From JAICIG01 sp035532215 (GTDB taxonomy: Bacteria; Planctomycetota; Planctomycetia; Pirellulales; JAICIG01): a stretch of 18,678 nt of DNA. Below are positions 14,732 to 18,678 of the stretch, one piece after another (positions within the stretch are counted from its first letter, which is position 1; each line of letters starts with the position of its first letter). The DNA is taken from positions 1 through 18,678 of the forward strand of contig DATKRK010000429.1 in NCBI GenBank assembly GCA_035532215.1. The letters are read 5' to 3'. The notes below the pieces were generated by a model. The model searched no databases, had not been told where the DNA came from, and saw nothing but the letters and a program-made list of their open reading frames with translations. The position numbers and the translations under genes were made by a program.

Positions 14732-14962
14732 TCTCTGCGCCGTTGCAAAATCCAGTTGCTGCTCGTCGGCGAAGACGATTTCGCTTGCTCCGTCATGCGT
14801 GCGGACGCCGAATGTTATCGCGTCGAAGGCCGCACGGTCGAATTCGTTTCCATTCCCGGCTGGGGCCACCAATGGTCGCCGGCGCACAACTCGCGAATTT
14901 GGAGTTTTCTTTCGCAACATTCGCTGGTCGGCGATCGATCCCGATTGCTCGACGCGAACTGA
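14732..14962 (+). pseudogene. Remnant of an alpha/beta-hydrolase (PHB depolymerase-like) C-terminus
   Basis: A frame open from after a TAA at 14729-14731 to TGA at 14960-14962 encodes about 76 residues resembling the last quarter of a secreted esterase of the poly-hydroxybutyrate depolymerase / LpqC group. LLLVGEDDFACSVMRADAEC matches the region that carries the acidic catalytic residue, and VEFVSIPGWGHQWSP matches the region that carries the catalytic histidine, followed by the final helix (RIWSFLSQHSL). There is no start codon with a ribosome binding site, and the nucleophile GxSxG part is absent. An in-frame stop cuts the frame just upstream, and the DUF1592-type gene begins within 90 bp. 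It therefore reads as the leftover 3' end of a gene whose front was lost. A short new ORF is possible but less likely. Confidence 0.5.
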
Positions 14963-14970
14963 ATTCCGGG

Positions 14971-15561
14971 TTACGCGCCGGACGTTTCCGGCCAGGCGCG
15001 CAGTGCGAACTCGGCGACTTCGCTCAGTTGAGCGCGGGTGGCGCCGCCGGCGGCCTGCACCGAAAGGCCCCAGATCACGGTAATGATGTAGCGAGCCAGG
15101 ATCGCGGCATCGGCGCTTGCCGGCAGGTCGGCCTCGGCGATCGCGTGCCCGAAGCGGCGGCGGACCGCGGCCTCGGCCGCAGCCCGAGTCAGGCTGAGTT
15201 GCCGCCGAATCGACTCGGCGCCGGGTCCCGAGACCAGCGCCCCCTGTACGAGCAAACAGCCGTCGGGGTGGCGCGGGTTCATGGCCATGTCGATCGCGCC
15301 GCGGAACAGCGCTTCGGCAGCGCGGCGTGCGGTCGGTTCTTGCAGGGCTCGCGGCAGGTAGGAAGCCGGCTTTTCGAGATAGCGATCGAGGGCTTTGTGG
15401 AACAGGGCTTCCTTATTGCCGAAAGCGGCGTACAGACTGGGCATATTCACGCCCATCGCCCCGGCCAGCGACGCGCCTTCGTAGCCATGCCGCCAGAAGA
15501 TCAACAGCGCCGCATCGAGTGCCGCATCGAGGTCGAATTTTCTCGGCCGCCCTCGGGGCAT
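14971..15561 (-). CDS. TetR/AcrR-family transcriptional regulator
   Basis: 196 residues with a typical TetR N-terminus: PRGRPRKFDLDAALDAALL, then a helix-turn-helix ASLAGAMGVNMPSLYAAFGN at about 30-49 followed by KEALFHKAL. The C-terminal part (about 60-196) is an alpha-helical ligand and dimer domain of the type with GCLLVQGALVSGPG, seen in regulators of short-chain dehydrogenase or efflux genes. ATG 15561 has GAGGAAG 6 nt upstream. A TATAAT and overlapping inverted repeat lie just upstream, suggesting autorepression. The neighbour on the other side is the divergent DUF420 gene; no efflux or oxidoreductase gene adjoins, so the regulon is unclear. Confidence 0.92.
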   Translation of the reverse strand: MPRGRPRKFDLDAALDAALLIFWRHGYEGASLAGAMGVNMPSLYAAFGNKEALFHKALDRYLEKPASYLPRALQEPTARRAAEALFRGAIDMAMNPRHPDGCLLVQGALVSGPGAESIRRQLSLTRAAAEAAVRRRFGHAIAEADLPASADAAILARYIITVIWGLSVQAAGGATRAQLSEVAEFALRAWPETSGA

Positions 15562-15599
15562 CCACCGCTTCCTCTCGCCCCGTCAATTATTTATCGAGT

Positions 15600-15614
15600 G
15601 CTACATTATACAGC
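15600..15614 (-). promoter_or_regulatory. Candidate operator overlapping the -10 box of the TetR gene
   Basis: The minus strand reads GCTGTATAATGTAGC, an imperfect 15-bp inverted repeat (GCT..AT.AT..AGC) that contains a perfect TATAAT (15610-15605), 43 nt before the TetR start codon. A palindrome across the -10 box is where an autorepressing TetR dimer would bind. No good -35 element is seen. Confidence 0.45.
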
Positions 15615-15842
15615 TTGACAGGCGAACCGTGATGGCGACCGAAACCGAAAGCGGCGATTCGAACGCCGCTGGATCCGCGCCCGACAAGCCGCATGGTTAT
15701 CGAAAACGACCGTCAAACTCGCCTGCCAAGAAAATCGCTTTTTCGTTAGACTAGCCTACGGGCGGTTTGAAGCGCCGCAACCAAGCTGGCGGCTCGCACG
15801 GCTCGATCCCTGCTTCCCGTACTTTTGTAACCGTCGCCCTTT
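15615..15842. other. Divergent intergenic region between the TetR and DUF420 genes
   Basis: A 40-codon plus-strand frame (15632-15754) has an acidic first half and a basic second half but no good ribosome binding site or recognised family, so I do not call it as a gene. The DUF420 gene start has no visible Shine-Dalgarno sequence. No other feature is seen. Confidence 0.35.
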
Positions 15843-16325
15843 ATGCCGTATCCCGATCTGGATGGTTTTCTGGGAACGCGCGCGTCGTTGATGCTCGACG
15901 TGGTCTTTCTGGCGATGTTCGCCGTCTTGCCCGTCATGGCGTGGAGCATCTATTTGGTCAAGTTCCGGCGACGGTACCTGCTGCACAAGCGGATTCAGCT
16001 TGCCTTGGGCCTGGTGCTGCTGGTCGCCGTCGTGCTGTTCGAGGGCGATATGCGCGTCCATGGCTGGGCGGAGCGCGCCAAACCTTCGCCTTATCACGAG
16101 ACCTGGGTTCCCTGCTCGCTTTACATTCACCTGCCGTTCGCCGTTTCGACGGCCATCCTCTGGCTCGTCGTGACGATCCGCGCGGTGCGGCGCTTTCCCT
16201 GCCCGCCCGAGCCCAACCAGCACAGCCGCTCGCACGTGGTCTGGGCCAAGCTGGCGGCGATCGACATGCTCTGCACCGCCCTGACCGGTTGGGTCTTTTA
16301 TTGGCTGGCGTTCGTGGCCGGCTAG
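15843..16325 (+). CDS. DUF420-family integral membrane protein
   Basis: 160 residues with four predicted membrane spans, at about 17-38, 50-67, 92-113 and 134-157. Conserved-type histidines occur at H48 (LLHKRIQLALG, start of the second span), H73, H96 (YIHLPFA, third span) and H127/H131 (QHSRSHVVWAKLA, start of the fourth). This layout, with an HKR-type turn before span 2 and an HxxxH-type basic turn before span 4, matches DUF420 (YozB-like) proteins. These are often encoded with cytochrome c oxidase and heme-handling genes and are thought to be heme-related, though without a proven activity. Here it stands alone between the TetR gene and leuA. ATG 15843 lacks a visible ribosome binding site; no better start exists. 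Confidence 0.82.
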   Translation: MPYPDLDGFLGTRASLMLDVVFLAMFAVLPVMAWSIYLVKFRRRYLLHKRIQLALGLVLLVAVVLFEGDMRVHGWAERAKPSPYHETWVPCSLYIHLPFAVSTAILWLVVTIRAVRRFPCPPEPNQHSRSHVVWAKLAAIDMLCTALTGWVFYWLAFVAG

Positions 16326-16387
16326 CAACCTGCCGGCTTTGCTTTCACCAACCGCCGACAGCCGGGGGTGGCTGGCGGCAGAGCCCA

Positions 16388-16417
16388 GGCGATGCCCCAG
16401 CGCACTGGGGCTTCGCC
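16388..16417. terminator. Hairpin between the convergent DUF420 and leuA genes
   Basis: GCCCCAG (16394-16400) pairs with CTGGGGC (16405-16411) around a CGCA loop. The stem extends through one T-T mismatch by five more pairs (GGCGA 16388-16392 with TCGCC 16413-16417). It lies between two convergent genes and could end both transcripts, although neither side has a T-run. The flanking GC-rich sequence from about 16356 looks like part of a dispersed repeat. Confidence 0.45.
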
Positions 16418-16479
16418 CGGCCCAGATCCAGAAGCTCGCTATCTGGACATGCAGCAATTCACGGCTGCCAAAGCGCTTG

Positions 16480-18036
<1,557 letters not shown>

Positions 18037-18087
18037 CGGTCGATGGTCCTGTATTCGAGTGCTTGATTTGATTCTACCCTGTCTGCA

Positions 18088-18106
18088 GGCCGGTCCTAGA
18101 CCGGCC
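18088..18106. repeat. Hairpin in the leuA leader, proximal
   Basis: A perfect 8-bp stem, GGCCGGTC / GACCGGCC, with a CTA loop, 52 nt upstream of the leuA start. It probably belongs to the same kind of dispersed palindrome as other repeats here; a regulatory role is not shown. Confidence 0.5.
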
Positions 18107-18113
18107 CGGGTAG

Positions 18114-18160
18114 CGCCAACCGCGCCCTCGTCGGCAGCAGGCCGCGCCGGCGGTTGGGCG
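18114..18160. repeat. Imperfect inverted repeat in the leuA leader
   Basis: CAACCGC (18117-18123) pairs with GCGGTTG (18150-18156). The stem extends on the outside with CGC/GCG pairs after a bulge, enclosing about 26 GC-rich bases. It adds to the structure between the attenuator and leuA. Confidence 0.4.
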
Positions 18161-18223
18161 GCACGGCGCCGGCGGAAAACAGGCGAAAATCGAACGGCGA
18201 GTGCATTGCAGGAGCTTTTCCGA

Positions 18224-18322
18224 GTAGGTCAGGCTTTCCAGCCTGACGCCCACCGTAGGTCAGGCTTTCCAGCCTGACGGCCGTCAGGCTGGAAAGCCTG
18301 ACCTACTTAAAGCCTGACCTAC
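18224..18322. repeat. Cluster of four 24-bp palindromic repeat units
   Basis: Two identical 24-bp units lie in plus orientation (18224-18247 and 18255-18278). They are followed by the same 24 bp inverted (18283-18306) and by the last 14 bp of another inverted unit (18309-18322). Each full unit is itself a hairpin: GTCAGGCT and AGCCTGAC form a perfect 8-bp stem around TTCC, preceded by GTAG. Units 2 and 3 also pair with each other over their full length. This is a non-coding REP-like dispersed repeat cluster, sited between the attenuator terminator and leuA. Confidence 0.85.
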
Positions 18323-18334
18323 TTGCAGTTGACC

Positions 18335-18374
18335 AAACAAAAAACCCCAAAGCCCGGTGGCAGGCTGTGGGGTT
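18335..18374 (-). terminator. Intrinsic terminator of the leuA leader (segments 3 and 4)
   Basis: On the minus strand AACCCCACAGCC (18374-18363) pairs with GGCTTTGGGGTT (18354-18343) in 11 of 12 positions around an 8-nt loop. The run TTTTGTTT follows at once (18342-18335), extended by the TT that closes the stem. It is the only strong rho-independent terminator in the window, and it lies between a promoter-like sequence and leuA on the same strand. Confidence 0.85.
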
Positions 18375-18476
18375 CGTGAGTTTCGCGTTTTTGCGGTCGA
18401 GTCGTTTCGCGTGCGAACCCTAAGCCTTGCGCTGGCGAAGCGCTAGCAACAACCAAGGCAGTCGGGCGGCTAAGGG
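18363..18476 (-). promoter_or_regulatory. leuA attenuator: alternative pairing segments 1, 2 and 3
   Basis: Three segments can pair in mutually exclusive ways. Segment 1 (CCCTTAGCC, 18476-18468) pairs with segment 2 (GGCTTAGGG, 18426-18418) in 8 of 9 positions. Segment 2 with its flank (GGCTTAGGGTTCG, 18426-18414) pairs with segment 3 with its flank (CGAACCCCACAGCC, 18376-18363) as 7 plus 4 pairs across a small internal loop: the antiterminator. Segment 3 pairs with segment 4 as the terminator. Segment 2 spans the leader-peptide stop codon, so a ribosome finishing the peptide would cover it and favour termination. One stalled on the leucine codons at 18452-18444 would leave it free. The pairings are seen in the sequence; the mechanism follows from known leu and trp attenuators. 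Confidence 0.8.
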
Positions 18477-18509
18477 CACGGCGTAAACTTTCGAGAGCAA
18501 ATGTTCCAA
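18420..18509 (-). CDS. Leucine-rich leader peptide of the leuA attenuator
   Basis: A short frame ends at TAG 18422-18420 and is bounded upstream by an in-frame TGA (18515-18513). It has no ATG; TTG 18509 gives 29 residues, TTG 18500 gives 26 and GTG 18479 gives 19. GGAA lies just before TTG 18500, but the spacing is short, so the start is unresolved. The longest version holds eight leucines, including the run PWLLLAL near the C-terminus. Their codons in order are TTG, CTC, TTA, CTG, TTG, TTG, CTA and CTT, mostly not the CTG or CTC preferred in GC-rich genes. The peptide ends RQRKA. As in other amino-acid biosynthetic leaders, its probable job is to sense charged leucyl-tRNA through ribosome stalling rather than to act as a protein. 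Confidence 0.7.
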   Translation of the reverse strand: MEHLLSKVYAVPLAARLPWLLLALRQRKA

Positions 18510-18543
18510 AAATCAGGCGGCAATCGCCAATCCTGAAACGGCA

Positions 18544-18572
18544 ACTCTAGCAGGGGTTCGCGCCGCGGTCAA
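18544..18572 (-). promoter_or_regulatory. Sigma70-like promoter of the leuA leader transcript
   Basis: On the minus strand TTGACC (18572-18567) and TAGAGT (18549-18544) are separated by exactly 17 bp. Transcription would start near 18537, about 28 nt before the first possible leader-peptide start codon. The spacing and hexamers are good for a housekeeping promoter. The leuA leader would then be about 500 nt long. Confidence 0.6.
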
Positions 18573-18621
18573 GTTCGCCGCTCGGCGGGCGCAAGTAGAT
18601 CGGTCGGAGTGGAGACTGTAG

Positions 18622-18643
18622 GGAACACCCTCCGCGGCGTTCC
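18622..18643. repeat. Hairpin near the right edge
   Basis: GGAACACC (18622-18629) pairs with GGCGTTCC (18636-18643) in seven Watson-Crick pairs plus one wobble-type position, around a 6-nt loop. It lies about 50 nt upstream of the leuA leader promoter and may mark the end of a gene beyond the window. No T-run is seen, and no gene can be read in 18573-18678. Confidence 0.35.
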
Positions 18644-18678
18644 GGGAAGCGCGAGTCGACGCAGTTTCCGCTTTTCTC

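Noticed and set aside
15632..15754. 40-codon plus-strand ORF between the TetR and DUF420 genes
   Set aside because: It has a weak start context, no recognised family and no partner copy. It would need conservation evidence.
18224..18322. CRISPR-like array
   Set aside because: The units occur in both orientations with spacers of only 2-7 bp, so this is a palindromic repeat cluster and not a CRISPR.
18335..18540. Independent small RNA (for example 6S or SRP RNA) ending at the strong terminator
   Set aside because: The conserved sequences of the common small RNAs are not seen. The leucine-rich ORF plus alternative pairings upstream of leuA explain the promoter and terminator better.

Overview
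The window looks like chromosomal DNA of a GC-rich planctomycete, probably of the Pirellulales type. The evidence is a DUF1552 / DUF1592-family cytochrome gene pair typical of that phylum, an exported N,N-dimethylformamidase-like protein, and many short GC-rich palindromic repeats between genes and once inside a gene. No lineage marker gene is present, so this placement is an inference.

Layout. 1-2768 (+): the 3' end of a Gfo/Idh/MocA oxidoreductase, an exported dimethylformamidase-like protein and a small exported protein of unknown function. 2795-3313 (-): two small related coiled-coil-like ORFs. 3681-4433 (+): a FadR-type GntR regulator. 4737-6392 (-): the cysteine desulfurase iscS, then an A-type Fe-S carrier. 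6654-9548 (+): an unknown protein, a stand-alone response regulator and an exported phospholipase D with two HKD motifs. 9775-9903 (-): a 42-residue membrane protein. 10171-14643 (-): the DUF1552 / DUF1592 pair. 14732-14962 (+): the decayed 3' end of an alpha/beta-hydrolase gene. 14971-15561 (-): a TetR regulator with a candidate operator over its -10 box. 15843-16325 (+): a DUF420 membrane protein. 16480-18036 (-): leuA.

The most striking feature lies upstream of leuA (18335-18572, minus strand). A sigma70-like promoter is followed by a short leucine-rich ORF, three mutually exclusive pairing segments, and a strong hairpin with a U-run. This is the architecture of a ribosome-mediated leucine attenuator. 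A cluster of 24-bp palindromic repeats lies between its terminator and the leuA start codon.

The rest is mostly ordinary metabolism and regulation: Fe-S assembly, leucine synthesis and one-component regulators, plus exported proteins of uncertain role. I see no phage, transposase, CRISPR array, rRNA or tRNA.
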